Counted from the first letter of the stretch, positions 9,600 through 20,469 are shown. The stretch: 64,000 bases of DNA from Pyrus communis (GCF_963583255.1 NC_084810.1:3813751-3877750), one strand, 5' to 3'. Notes: generated from the letters alone by a model not told the origin. Program-made: numbers and translations.

Positions 9600-10922
9600 A
9601 TGTCTTCCCCTTCACTAACCGTGTCACTGCCATCCATAGTCATTATCTCACTCTTTGCCTTCATTGCTCAAGCCCAAGTTCCAGCAAATGAAACTTTCAA
9701 GTTTGTCAACGAAGGCGAATATTGGCCTAATATTGTAGAATATGATGCAAGCTATCGCATGCTTTCTCTCTTTACCTCCCCCTTCCAATTCGCTTTCTAC
9801 AACACCACCCCTGATGCCTTCACTCTTGCTCTACGCATGGGTTTGAGGAGGTCGGAGTCGGGGTTTTATTGGGTTTGGGAGGCCAATCGGGGAAAACCGG
9901 TCGGCCAAAATGCCACCTTCGCATTTGGGACTGATGGCAACCTGGTCTTGGCCGATGCCGATGGCCAAGTGGCTTGGCAAAGCAACACCGCCAACAAAGG
10001 TGTGGTAGGCTTCAAGTTGCTTTCAACTGGCAATATTGTACTTTATGACTCAAAGGGTAACTTTGTTTGGCAAAGTTTTCACCACCCATCAGACACTTTG
10101 TTAGTGGGTCAATCTCTGCGTGCCGGGGGAGTAAGCAAGCTTGTGAGTCGGGCCTCGGAGGTAGAAAACAAAGACGGGTCTTATAGCTTGGTGATGGAGC
10201 CGAAAGGTTTGTCTTTGTACTATAAGAGCAAGAACTCACCAAGACCATTACTCTACTTCACATCCTCCAAATGGATCAATGTTCAAAAGGGCTCACTGAA
10301 CCATGTGACACTGAAAGCTTCGCCGGACACTCAAGAGGGCTTTGCTTACGACTTGAGCTTGGACTACGTTGAGGGAAACTCCACCACCGGTGGAAATGTC
10401 CTTCTTGCTAGACCCAAATACAATAGCACATCAACATTCCTTAGGCTGGAAATTAATGGGAATTTGAGGCTTCACACTTACTATAGGATACTACGTTACG
10501 GTGCATGGGAGGTGACCTTCAGTCTTTTCGATAAAACTTCAAAATGGGAAAGCGAGTGCCAATTGCCGGAGCGATGCGGGAAGTTCGGCATTTGTGAGGA
10601 CAGCCAATGTGTTGCTTGCCCATCTTCTAAGGGACTATTGGGTTGGAGCGAGACTTGTGAGCCTGAGAAGCTAACTTCTTGTGATCCAAAGAGCTTCCAC
10701 TACTACAAAGTTGAGGGGGTTGATCATTTCTTGAGCAAGTACACAAAGGGAGACTCAATCAAAGAGAGTGATTGTGCTAAGAAGTGTACATTGGATTGCA
10801 AATGTTTGGGCTACTTCTACAACCAAGATACATCAAAGTGTTGGATTGCTTATGATTTGAAAACCCTAACCAAAGTTGCTAATTCCACTCATGTGGGTTA
10901 CATCAAAGCACCTAACCACTAG
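9600..10922 (+). CDS. EP1-like secreted glycoprotein, copy 2
   Basis: Single exon, 440 residues. The signal peptide is residues 1-25, cleaved near AQAQVPAN. An N-terminal conserved block (TFKFVNEGE...EYDASYRM) precedes the lectin region at about 75-185 (DGNLVLADADGQVAWQSNTA; GNIVLYDSKGNFVWQSF). Next come an S-locus-glycoprotein-like middle, a Cys cluster (CQLPERCGKFGICEDSQC), and a PAN/apple tail (CTLDCKCLGYFYNQDTSKCW) ending GYIKAPNH. In the first lectin repeat the Asp, Asn and Val of QxDxNxVxY are kept, while the Gln and Tyr are not. Sequons such as NTT, NAT and NST suggest N-glycosylation. No membrane anchor is present, so secretion to the wall is expected. It is divergent from copy 1 across a 1.3-kb gap and closest in style to copies 3-5. 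Confidence 0.93.
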   Translation: MSSPSLTVSLPSIVIISLFAFIAQAQVPANETFKFVNEGEYWPNIVEYDASYRMLSLFTSPFQFAFYNTTPDAFTLALRMGLRRSESGFYWVWEANRGKPVGQNATFAFGTDGNLVLADADGQVAWQSNTANKGVVGFKLLSTGNIVLYDSKGNFVWQSFHHPSDTLLVGQSLRAGGVSKLVSRASEVENKDGSYSLVMEPKGLSLYYKSKNSPRPLLYFTSSKWINVQKGSLNHVTLKASPDTQEGFAYDLSLDYVEGNSTTGGNVLLARPKYNSTSTFLRLEINGNLRLHTYYRILRYGAWEVTFSLFDKTSKWESECQLPERCGKFGICEDSQCVACPSSKGLLGWSETCEPEKLTSCDPKSFHYYKVEGVDHFLSKYTKGDSIKESDCAKKCTLDCKCLGYFYNQDTSKCWIAYDLKTLTKVANSTHVGYIKAPNH

Positions 10923-11676
10923 CTGATAAAGCCACAGAGAGAAAGTACAATTGAAATGGCAATCTAGTGGTATTTTTTTGTGTATTTTCTTGCATGTTGA
11001 TTATAATTTGGTGAAATGGACAACTTAAATGTCACTTGTAATGCATGTCAGCAGAAATAATACTTATTTTGAAAATAATCTTGGATTTTGGAAGTTGGTT
11101 GTTTATTTGTTTCAAAGGTGATGGTACAAATGCTTTTCATCTTAATTATCAGGTTGGAATATAGTGGCTGTTTTGTTGAGTAGGATTCTCTTCCTTTCAA
11201 ATATCTCTCCTCTTATTTGAATGGTCACGATTAAGTTATATTAACGATTTGTGTGTACTTTTTTATAGAAAGAAAAGAAAAAAAACAAATAGGAAAGTGA
11301 AAAGGGAAGAGAGGGAAGGAAAGTAAATTTGGAGAGGAGATAATCCTACTCTCTTTTTATTTTTATTTTTTCATGAAAGTCATGACAATACACCATTTTA
11401 GGATCTTCTTCTATCTTAAACGGAGTTGAAAATTTGCTTTCTCTTGAAACAATGTCTAAAAACAAAGGGAAATAGATAAATATGACCCATTTTCTTAATC
11501 TTGGGACCAAAATAGAACAAATCGCTCATGCACAAGTCATGCACACCATGCACAAAATCAAAATAACGAAAATAGCCACATATAAATTATATACTTATAG
11601 GTGATGACGTCATTTTTCTGATTGGAAGAGAGAGTTATCAGTTGTGGGTTTTATGGTTGAGCGCCGCTCTTCGCTT
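10923..11676. other. 3' flank of EP1 copy 2
   Basis: 3' UTR-like sequence near 10923-11080 is followed by purine- and pyrimidine-rich low-complexity DNA. From about 11480 it becomes promoter-like (GATGACGTCATTTT at 11602 contains a TGACGTCA bZIP-type core). This promoter-like flank leads into the MULE insertion site. Confidence 0.4.
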
Positions 11677-11685
11677 TCCGTCGAC

Positions 11686-12413
11686 GAGTATTTATCAAAT
11701 ATAGTAAAAAAAATTAATTTCAAAAATGTCACTTTTTATAAAAGCTTTCAAATATATCAAAAATTTACTTGAATAGACACAAATACCCTCAAATTTAACA
11801 ATTAAATAAATTAAAGGCTTTTTAGCTACTGTTGCCTCAAGCTCCAGTCCAACTTCACCTTCGCTTCTACAATCCACCACCACAACCCTATCCCTTTCAA
11901 CCCCCTCATCACCGACATTGAGTGCCGCCGCAGTTACCGCAAGTAGGAGCAGCAGAATTTCAATCATGCCTTCAACGCCTTTTTTCTTACTAATATCATT
12001 TTTAGTTTTAAATATAAAAATAGTTTTTAAAGTTAATCCACATGTCGTTATATTATTGTATTTGTGAGACCCACGTGGCGCCATATCATCACACTAACAG
12101 AGCAATTGACAGATTTTTTACGGAAAAACTAAAATAATCACGATGGACAAATTCAAAAAAAGACTAAAATGATTCACGATAGATAAATTCAAGAACTCTA
12201 CTATTGATTATCATTAATTGTTAAGGACCAGATTAAGGAATTATGTCAATGTCACAAATCATTTTGGCTAAAAAGCCTTTAATCTATTTGATTGTTAAAT
12301 TTGAGGTATTTGTGTCTATTTAGGTGAAATTTTGGATATAATTGAAAGATTTTATAAAAAAATGACATTTTTGAAATTAAGGGTTGATTTTTTACTTTAT
12401 TTGATAAATATTC
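11686..12413. mobile_element. MULE-type DNA transposon, non-autonomous
   Basis: Terminal inverted repeats of roughly 130-150 bp begin GAGTATTTATCAAATA on the left and end with the complement (TATTTGATAAATATTC) on the right. Inner blocks match too, for example AAATACCCTCAAATTTAAC against GTTAAATTTGAGGTATTTG. The flanking nine bases are TCCGTCGAC (11677-11685) and TTTGTCGAC (12414-12422), a 7/9 match typical of Mutator target duplications. No transposase is present. The GC-richer interior (about 11820-11960) includes a minus-strand frame with a hydrophobic start (MIEILLLLLAVTAAAL), possibly a captured gene piece. Confidence 0.7.
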
Positions 12414-12422
12414 TTTGTCGAC

Positions 12423-13525
12423 ATTGTTTTTTATTTTTCTCGCCGTCGCCGTGGCTTCATCTACTCTCCGTTGCTACTGCCGTTGTCATCGAAGGCCCCC
12501 TTCTATTCTAGCTTCGAAATCTCCAATACAGAGTGTTTCTCTGCATTTCATTTCTCTTAAACGTTTGGTTAATGTTTTCAACCCTATCTATTCTAATTTT
12601 TTCCCTTAGCTCTCTATTCAATCTCAATTTTATGGTTCCTTCCTTAGACTGTTTTTCCACTGTAATTTTGAGGGGTTTTAGGCAATGATTTGATTAAGGA
12701 TCCTTAGTTAGGGTTTGTAGTTTCTCTTTCTGTGTTTCCTGGGATTGAGGATGCTTAATCCATGTTCTGGAAATGACTTTTAACTTCAATTTCTAGGAAA
12801 CTTATCAATCTACAGTAATAGTTATATAGTTAAAATTGATTGTGAGTCTTTGCAATATAATTATTAATTCCTCTGTGTAATTAATTGAAATTTGGTCATG
12901 GTACTTGTGAGATTGTCATTTTCTGTATATTTTACTATTTCAGTATAATAAACAGTTTTTTAATTTATTTTTAATTCCAAGCTTGACATTGAAACTGAAT
13001 TAGCAAGAAAAATGGTCCCAAAATGTTAAGAGCAATGAAATTGCGTTGATGGGGTGGTGTGAGTAATGGCAACCATATACTTGATAACAGCTTCTTACAT
13101 TTACAAGTGCCTTGTGATGGTGAATTCTTATTTTAAAGTATGTCGTAGTTTGTGTTCTTGTTTGTGCTGGCCATTTGATTTAAAACTGGGAATGCTCCTT
13201 TTCTGGTTTCTAAATTCTTAACCAATTTGAGCAGGCTGTAATGTCATGCCTATTCAAAAGTGAACAAATGTAAGTTTGTGATTTTATTATCAATTTAAAA
13301 AATGTGGTTTAGTATTGTTTTGGCATTTTGGTGAAATGGGTTTGTTTGTACCTAACTGCAAACCTTTTGTTTGCTCATGATTTAATAGTTGACTGAGTAT
13401 CCATGCTTATACATACTTTAACCATTTTTTTTCTTTTTTTTTTTTGCAACATGTGTTCATGTGGCTGAAATTTTGTGATTATTTTTCTTCCTTGAAACTT
13501 TTTATTAGTTTAATTCTATTCGAAT
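12423..13525 (+). other. Possible remnant of the 5' part of a gene
   Basis: Right of the MULE the text reads like a plant gene start: GC-rich UTR-like sequence (CGCCGTCGCCGTGG), a pyrimidine-rich leader, then T-rich intron-like DNA. One exon-like block near 13234-13269 lies between TTGAGCAG and GTAAGT and could encode AVMSCLFKSEQ. I cannot assign a family, and the sequence breaks off at the palindrome boundary near 13525. The 64-codon ORF at 12415-12609 spans this leader and is not convincing. Confidence 0.25.
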
Positions 13526-13569
13526 ATGAATGCAAATAGTGAGAAAAGAAAGAAGGAGAGCAATGACAT
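13526..13569 (-). pseudogene. EP1 stub: start codon and signal-peptide codons only
   Basis: On minus, ATG at 13569-13567 begins a frame reading MSLLSFFLFSLFAF, the signal peptide of EP1 copy 3 (MSLLSFFLFSLLAF). Similarity stops at 13526. Its promoter is retained, including TATAAATTA on minus (plus 13626-13634) and the mirrored TAGCCCTC box. The rest of the gene is absent, so only a 5' stub remains. The plus-strand 87-codon ORF here is an antisense artefact. Confidence 0.85.
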
Positions 13570-14841
13570 GGTGAAGGTTGGGAACTGCATTGCTTATGTT
13601 GTAGAGCAATGGCATGGTGGTCTATTAATTTATAGTAGTGTAAGAGGGCTAACCACAGTCATCGAACGAGAGTTTAAACTTTTACATAGATTTGAACTGA
13701 ATGTGAATTTGGATCTTGACAAGGATGGTCCAAAAATTCATCAAGTTGCTTTAGAGTCTTTTTTCTTTTTTGGACAACAGTTGCTTTAGAGTGTTTAAAC
13801 GCCAAAATTGAACAATATGGAAACCCTACATTTCTGTATCAGTAGGGTACAATTCTTATACGTGGATAAACTTTCATGTTAAAGCTTTTTATTATGCGCT
13901 AGAGTATACTATATTTAGATTTTTAATTGTTGAATTTTTACAAACGAATCATTAATCACATATTTAGTTTGTAATATACATTATAACATAATAAAATTTT
14001 CGTGGAAGTAAAAACTATACACAACTGTTATTTGGTCAAATATGTAGCAACTTGGTTTGACCAAACAAAAAAATGTAGCAACTTGGGGATGCAATTACTC
14101 AGAGGGCGCATAATGTGATGGCCGACGTACCAACTTTCTTGTCAAACGGGGAGGCTACTAGATAATGTACTCCAGCTACAAGCCAGGCTTCAGCACGGTC
14201 ATCAATCCATTTCAGCATGGGGCATGATTTCAACTAAAGGGCTCGAACGGTCAAACCTACTGATGCATGCACGTATGACTCAGCTCAGCAAACAAAAAGT
14301 TTAAATACCAACTACCTTTCCTAGATAGAATGAAACTTTAACGAAAAGCTTGCGAAATTGTTCATTTTAACGAAAAATAATATGAATGAGATTCTGGGTT
14401 CAAAGAAATGATGAGATGGTCCTGCATCGTGTTATTCCTCAATTTATTTATTAGCCGAACGATTTACAGAATTTCATATTAATGATCGGAACCGTTCATA
14501 TTATAAATCATTCTATAAAGATCATCACTAAAAAAAAATCAATTAAAACTAAGTTTATTTAGTCAATCAATTGCAAGAATAGATAGATGGTTTGTAATTC
14601 TTTTATCAAATCCGTTCATCTGTTTTTATATATATGAATGATCAAACGATCTCATATTTAATTGATTTTTTTACAAAAATGATACTTACGGAGTAGGAAT
14701 TCCTTCTCAATTATTGAGCAGCCAAGTTAATTTCATTTGTAAATTCAAATCCTCATTAGTTAGCAAGTAACATATACGACTAACCAAATGCCAATTTCAA
14801 TTTCTCCTCATGGGAGGCTTTTATATATAGGAAGCATTTAA

Positions 14842-14879
14842 AGGAAGGGATCTTTTTTTTTTTTTTTTTTTTTTTTTTA
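14842..14879. repeat. Poly(T) tract
   Basis: A near-uninterrupted T-run inside the left palindrome arm is absent from the matching right arm, so it arose after the duplication. Confidence 0.8.
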
Positions 14880-15479
14880 ATAAAAATGGGCATTGTTTTT
14901 TGAGTCCTTACGATATCAAACTTTAACGATCCAAACTGTCTATTTTTCAAGTTGTACCTCATAGATAATCTTACAAAGTATTAGCTAAATCGAAAATATT
15001 GGAGGCATCCAAATGAGTTCAAAGAAATTGATGAACACTTTGTTCCTAAGAAATAATGAAATTTCAACGTATTAATTAAACAGGCAAATGGTTTCGGATT
15101 AAATTGAATTTTTGCAAGCATGATCTATGAATCAAGACTTACAAAATAAATGACTCGGATTGTTGAAATTCACTGTGGAATGGGCACATGGTTAAGAGTG
15201 ATGCTTAAGTTAAGAGTGATCTATGAGTCTTTGATGCTTAAGTTAGTTAAGAGTGATTAAGGGGGCACATGGTTAGTGTTTAATTAGGGTAGTAAATGGT
15301 AATAGCGGCTTTCTTTCTATTAAGAAATGACTTACATGGAATGGTTTACTGTTATTGTAGTGTCTCAGCTTAATAATACAATGTCATGTGTAATTTTTTT
15401 TTTTTTCGTGCAAGAGGAAGGCATAGGGAGAGCAAGCATGTGATAGCTTGCATCATACTATGTTAGGCTAACAAACAAG

Positions 15480-15820
15480 TTATGTTTGTCGTGTTCTTGT
15501 CATTTTCGTGTCATGCTCGTTACCTTAACAAGTCGTTTTGTGTCAAATTCATTTTCTTATTAGGTGACCCGATTCGTTAATGGGTTATTTCATTTTGTGT
15601 TGGATTAACAGGCATGTAAGAAATTGACAAGCCTAACAACTAAATCTAGCAAACGATATTTTATTGGGTTCTTAACAGGTGATCCGACTTGTTTACAGAT
15701 TCTTAATGAGCGACCTAATAACAACCTGAATCGTTAATAAATTGATCTGAAATCCATTATCTTTGTATTATTCATGTCGAGCTAACAGATCATGCAAGAA
15801 ATTGTCAGGCTACCCAAATT
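15480..15820. repeat. Dispersed-repeat-like sequence in the palindrome spacer
   Basis: The text repeats short phrases such as GTGTT, GGGTTATT, AACAGG and AAGAAATTGTCAGG, a style common in plant MITE-type repeats. No terminal inverted repeat or target duplication was identified. Confidence 0.3.
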
Positions 15821-15936
15821 CTCCTTCTTCATTGATGTACTTGAAAATTTGATTTGCTGGAACTTTTGTTTTTTTACATTTTATTTTATCAAAGGTAAAA
15901 TTCATTACCAAGAGAACACAAGTACATACATGGGGC

Positions 15937-16290
15937 CACTACTAAAAATTTCGGCTTTACCGACGAAATTAGTTTGTTGGCAAAAGTCAAAATTTGTCGG
16001 CAAAGAGTCTTTTCCAACAAAAAAATTTCGTCAACCATTTTGTCAGGCAAAGCATGTTGTGCAAGAACTTTCCCAACGAAATTTGGTATTTCGTCGGCTA
16101 AAGTTCAACTTTTCCCGACAAATGCCTTTTTGTCAGCATTTACATCTTCCCCGACAAATATTTTCGTCGATAGAGGCCTTTTAAGCCGACAAATAATACT
16201 TTTCATCCAACAAAATGTGTTTGTCGTCATGGATATTTCGTCAGCAAAGTCTTCTATCTCTTGACAAAATTAGTTTCATTGGGAAGACAA
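15937..16290 (+). mobile_element. CACTA-type terminal fragment
   Basis: It begins CACTACTAAAAATTTCGG, a CACTA-like terminus. Many subterminal short repeats in both orientations follow (CCGACGAAATT, GTCGGCAAAG, TTTCGTC, CCGACAAAT), as in CACTA subterminal regions. The opposite terminus was not found, so this is a fragment. The two overlapping ORFs here (15792-16264) are translations of these repeats. Confidence 0.5.
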
Positions 16291-16639
16291 CTAATTTATA
16301 AATAAAATAAAATAATAAATGATTTAATGCTTAGCTACTACATATGCACATTAAAATACAATACACAAAAATTGTTAAGAAATAATACTTTATTGATTGA
16401 CAAGTTTGGAACGTACATGTAGAGTACTTGTACAAAAGCCTGTAACCCAATAAAATGGACTAGGATTTTCTCCTCTCCTCTTTACATTTCCTTCCATCCC
16501 CTCCTCTCACATTCTCTATTTTGTCTTTCTCTTTCTATACAAAAATTAATATAAGATGTTAACGTAGTTTAACTGTAACCGTTCAAATAAGAGGGGAGGA
16601 AATGAGAGGGAAAAAAAACAAGGGAGATAATCCTTCTCC

Positions 16640-16770
16640 TTTAGTTATCGGGTCAGAGCCTTGTGCTTTTGGGAGATGATGACAATATTATGTACTTTCA
16701 GATAGCCTCTAGGCCTTTGCATAAAGGTATTAATTTCGAGAAATGTCTTGTTGCAGCGCAAATAATTTTT
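16640..16770 (+). repeat. Repeat shared with 23985-24105
   Basis: CTTTTGGGAGATGATGACAA and the following ~90 bases (TAGCCTCTAGGCCTTTG, ATTAATTTCG, GTCTTGTTGCA) recur at 23985-24105 in the same orientation with some 10-15% differences. The unit is probably part of an EP1-cluster segmental duplication. No function is apparent. Confidence 0.7.
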
Positions 16771-16781
16771 TATTTTTTATT

Positions 16782-16832
16782 TTTCATTACAGAATATGAT
16801 GCAAACTATATTATGCTTGCTCCCTTTGCTAC
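16782..16832 (+). pseudogene. EP1 coding fragment
   Basis: TTCATTACAGAATATGATGC through CCCTTTGC matches 18838-18885 of EP1 copy 3 with a few substitutions. It encodes ITEYDANYIMLAPFA against ITEYDASYRMLDPFA. Only these ~17 codons remain, in the plus orientation just inside the right palindrome arm. Confidence 0.8.
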
Positions 16833-18637
16833 TACACAAACAGAAAATTACAAGAATTGAATCACAATAACGATAAACCATTTCATGTAAGTTATTTCTT
16901 AAAACAGAAAAGCCAATATTAACTTTTACAGGTATATAATTACCATTTACTACCCTAAACACTACCACGTGACCCCTTAATCACTCTTAGTTCAATGGAG
17001 CATCAAAGAATCTTCTGCTAGTACCAAAATGGTGCCCTTCATACTTTCCTTTCCCGTAGATTACTTAACATCTCCACTTGTTAACCGGAGCACGCCATTA
17101 GAGGCCACCTTCATCCACTATCCGTTGGTCCAACTTTTATTCGTCAACAAATTCAGTGAACACTCTGGACAACTGTATGATGTTGGACCAAGTGGCAAAG
17201 AGAAAAGCCACCCACGAGGAGAAACTGAAGTTGGCATCTAGTTAATTGTATATGCGACTTGCTAGCTAATGAGGATTTGAATTTACAAACGAAATTAACT
17301 TGGCTCCTTAATGATTTAGGAGAAGTTCTTCTTAAATTCACTATGCCGCCGATTTACTGAACTTTATGCTTATGATCAGAACGGTTTATGTCATAAATTG
17401 CTCTGTAAAGATATTTCTTCAAAAATCATTTAAGTATGAGACCATTTAATCCTTCAAATATATTAAAACAGATGGACGAACTCTGTAAAGCAATTACAAA
17501 CCGTCTATTTACTTACTACAGAATAATGTTACACGTATTATCTACTTGTATCATCATTGTATCATATCTCTAATAAATAGAGGAATAATTCAATTGATGG
17601 TACAAATACAGATAAAACTAACATTTTTATTTGCTATAATTCATTAATTAAACAAATGTAATTTTAATAAATATTTCTTTTAAATTAATTTTTATAAAAT
17701 AATTTATAATATTAATAACACTGATTGTAAATACAAAATTTTATAAATCAACTATTAAAACTAAAGAGTCGGTGCAAGACCAGATCCCATTATCCCTTTG
17801 AAAGCAGAATCTCGTGCATATTGCTAAAATTGAAATATAATAAGTGTCAAACTTGTCTGTATCAATTTCTAGATTTTTGTGTGGATAAGATATAATTCTA
17901 TATATGGAAAGTGGTTGGCATATGAACTTTGTGTTCGCTGAGTCATACACGCATGCATTAGTAGGTTGAGTTCTTTATTTGAAATTATGACACGTGCTGA
18001 AGAAAATGGATTAATGCAGTGTGCTGGTACCTGGCTAGTAGATGGAGTTAATTGTCCACTGACCTCTTGGCCGACAAATTTTTCATTGTCATCGGTAGAC
18101 GAAATGATATATTACGTGTTATTATATAAATTATGAGATATGTGTGTTAAAAAGTTAATAACTTAAAAAATAAAATTTATCATCACTTCTATAAAAACAC
18201 GTAGTATACCACTTATATTCCGATCACAATGAAAAAAATTTCATGCTTGAGGACAAAGTTGGTCAGTCATTCCATCCCCAAGTCGCTACATAATTGACCA
18301 AATAACAGTTGTGTATAGTTTTTACTTTCACGAAATTTTTATTATATTTTAGTGTAGGTCATGACTAAATAAATAAAAAGTTAAATGTGTGACTAATTGT
18401 TCATCCGTTACAGATTTAGCGACCAAAAATTTACACACACACACACACTCTCTCTCGAATGAAAGTTTATCCACATATCAAAATTGTAGCCTGCTAATGA
18501 AGAAATATAGGGTTTCCATATTGTTCAAAGTTGGCGTTTGAAGACTCCAAAGTAACTCGATGAATTTATTTGGACCATCTTAGTCACAATCCAAATGCAC
18601 ATTCAGTTCAAATCTATGTAAAAGTATAAACTCTCGT

Positions 18638-18677
18638 TCAATGACTATGGTTAGCCCTCATCCATTAGTATAAATAG
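18638..18677 (+). promoter_or_regulatory. Core promoter of EP1 copy 3
   Basis: TCAATGACTA and TAGCCCTCAT are followed by TATAAATAG at 18669-18677, 53 bp before the ATG. The arrangement is shared with EP1 copy 2 and mirrored in the left palindrome arm. Confidence 0.65.
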
Positions 18678-18729
18678 ACCACCATGTAATTGCTCTACAA
18701 CATAAACAAGGCAGTTCCCAACCTGCACC

Positions 18730-20034
18730 ATGTCATTGCTCTCCTTCTTCCTTTTCTCACTACTTGCATTCATTGCTCAAGCTCAAGTTCCAGCGGATCA
18801 AACTTTCAAGTACGTCAACGAAGGAGAATTTGGGCCTTTCATTACAGAATATGATGCAAGCTATCGTATGCTTGATCCCTTTGCCGCCCCCTTCCAACTT
18901 GCTTTCTACAACACCACACCAAATGCCTTCACTCTTGCTCTACGCATGGGTTTGAGGCGGTCGGAGTCACTCTTCCAGTGGGTTTGGGAAGCCAACCGGG
19001 GAAACCCGGTCGGCGAAAATGCCACCCTAACATTTGGTACGAACGGAAACCTTGTCTTGGCCCATGCCAATGGCAAAGTGGCTTGGCAAACCAACACCGC
19101 CAACAAAGGTGTGGTAGGCTTCAAGTTGCTTCCAAACGGCAACATGGTCCTTCACAACTCGAAGGGCAAGTTTATTTGGCAAAGCTTTGACTACCCAACA
19201 GACACTTTGCTCGTGGGTCAATCTCTGCGAGCCGGGGCGGTAAGCAAGCTCGTGAGTCGTGCATCCGAGAAAGAAAACAAAGATGGACCTTACAGCTTGG
19301 TGATGGAGCCCAAAGGGTTGGCTTTGTACTACAAAAGCAGCAACTCTCCAAAACCGCAACTCTACTTCTCATTTTCTCAACGTATTCCTATTCAGATGAA
19401 CTCATTGGTCCTCGTGACACTAAATAGTGCCCCAGAAACTGATGAAGGTCATGCTTATGACCTAACGCTAGAATATCAAGAGGCCAACTCTTCCTCAAGT
19501 GGAACCTTTTTTCTCGGTAGGCCTAAATACAACAGCACATCGACGTTCCTTAGGCTCGGAATCGATGGGAATGTCAAGCTTTACACTTACAACGACAAGG
19601 TGGATATCGGTGCATGGGAGGTGACCTTCGCTCTTTTTGATAGAGATAATTCAATATGGGAAACTGAGTGCCAATTGCCCGAGCGATGTGGGACATTTGG
19701 CCTTTGTGAGGACAGTCAATGTGTTGCCTGCCCTTCTTCTAAGGGACTATTGGGTTGGAGCAAGAGTTGTGCGCCTGAGAAGCTGACTTCATGCGATGCA
19801 AAGAGCTTCCACTACTATAAAGTTGAAGGAGTTGATCATTTTTCGAGCAAGTACACTAGTGGAGCTGCTGTGAAAGAAAACGACTGTGCTAAGAAGTGCA
19901 CTTCGGACTGTAAGTGTTTGGGCTACTTTTTCAAGCAGGACACATCAAGATGTTGGATTGCTTATGATTTGAAAACATTGACCAAAGTAGCCAATTCAAC
20001 TCATGTGGGTTACATCAAGGCCCCTAACCACTAA
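18730..20034 (+). CDS. EP1-like secreted glycoprotein, copy 3
   Basis: Single exon, 434 residues. Signal peptide residues 1-19 (ends AQAQVPAD), bulb-lectin region at about 65-175 (NGNLVLAHANGKVAWQTNTA; GNMVLHNSKGKFIWQSFDYP), Cys cluster CQLPERCGTFGLCEDSQC, and a PAN/apple tail with CTSDCKCLGYFFKQDTSRCW ending GYIKAPNH. The start is the only ATG consistent with the signal peptide and follows the TATA box by about 53 bp. Predicted to be a secreted wall glycoprotein like its neighbours. Two context oddities: its promoter and first 44 coding bases form the outer end of the large palindrome, and a Copia LTR begins only 25 bp after its stop codon, so its 3' UTR must be largely LTR-derived. The reading frame is intact. 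Confidence 0.93.
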   Translation: MSLLSFFLFSLLAFIAQAQVPADQTFKYVNEGEFGPFITEYDASYRMLDPFAAPFQLAFYNTTPNAFTLALRMGLRRSESLFQWVWEANRGNPVGENATLTFGTNGNLVLAHANGKVAWQTNTANKGVVGFKLLPNGNMVLHNSKGKFIWQSFDYPTDTLLVGQSLRAGAVSKLVSRASEKENKDGPYSLVMEPKGLALYYKSSNSPKPQLYFSFSQRIPIQMNSLVLVTLNSAPETDEGHAYDLTLEYQEANSSSSGTFFLGRPKYNSTSTFLRLGIDGNVKLYTYNDKVDIGAWEVTFALFDRDNSIWETECQLPERCGTFGLCEDSQCVACPSSKGLLGWSKSCAPEKLTSCDAKSFHYYKVEGVDHFSSKYTSGAAVKENDCAKKCTSDCKCLGYFFKQDTSRCWIAYDLKTLTKVANSTHVGYIKAPNH

Positions 20035-20058
20035 TTAAGTATTACCAAAATGGGATAG

Positions 20059-20469
20059 TGTTGAGATGTAAGCATGTTGCATATCATCACATATCAAATT
20101 CTGCTTTATGTTCTTCATTTGAATTTTTTTTGGGTTCTCAAATGTTTTAGTTCTACTTGCAATGTATGGCTACGATTATAACATCTCAATGCCTTTTAAT
20201 ATTCCAACTATCATAGCAGTTGTGTAGAGTAAGTCGTGCATATGTCGTGCACATGAGTGTGTGTTGAGTCTGTGGCTCGTGGAGTGTGTGATGCTCCAAC
20301 GGTCACTTTGTTTTTCCCTTTGTTTTCAGATCTGTGTTCACACACATACTGAATGAATAAAAAGGAGTTATGCACTACAACCTTCTTATTCCTCTAGCAC
20401 TCTAATTTCTTTGCTCAAAACTAAATCGAATCATCAAATACAATTCAATTCATTAAGCAAACACTAATA
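20059..20469 (+). repeat. 5' LTR of decayed Copia
   Basis: Begins TGTTGAGATGTAAGC and matches 23543-23937 throughout, including GAGTAAGT, CACACACATACTGAATGAAT and the terminal AAACACTAA. It ends TA rather than the canonical CA. Confidence 0.85.

Larger units (their letters stand above)
13526..18773. repeat. Large imperfect palindrome (inverted duplication) at EP1 copy 3
   Basis: The left arm (about 13526-15360) is the reverse complement of the right arm (about 16862-18773), around a 1.5-kb spacer. Matching blocks run in mirrored order: 13561-13680 with 18650-18738; 13985-14050 with 18285-18355 (GTGTATAGTTTTTAC); 14260-14300 with 17936-17962; 14700-14815 with 17205-17330; 15320-15360 with 16862-16905. 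The outer end of the right arm is the promoter plus 44 bases of coding sequence of EP1 copy 3. The arms differ by many substitutions and small indels, so the event is not recent. Confidence 0.85.

Noticed and set aside
13526..13789. 87-codon plus-strand ORF starting MNANSEKRKKE
   Set aside because: It is the reverse complement of the promoter and signal-peptide codons of an EP1 gene, so it is a by-product of the inverted duplication.
18906..19372. Antisense ORFs inside EP1 copy 3 (and equivalents in copies 4 and 5)
   Set aside because: They mirror the conserved EP1 coding sequence and recur only because the sense codons are conserved.
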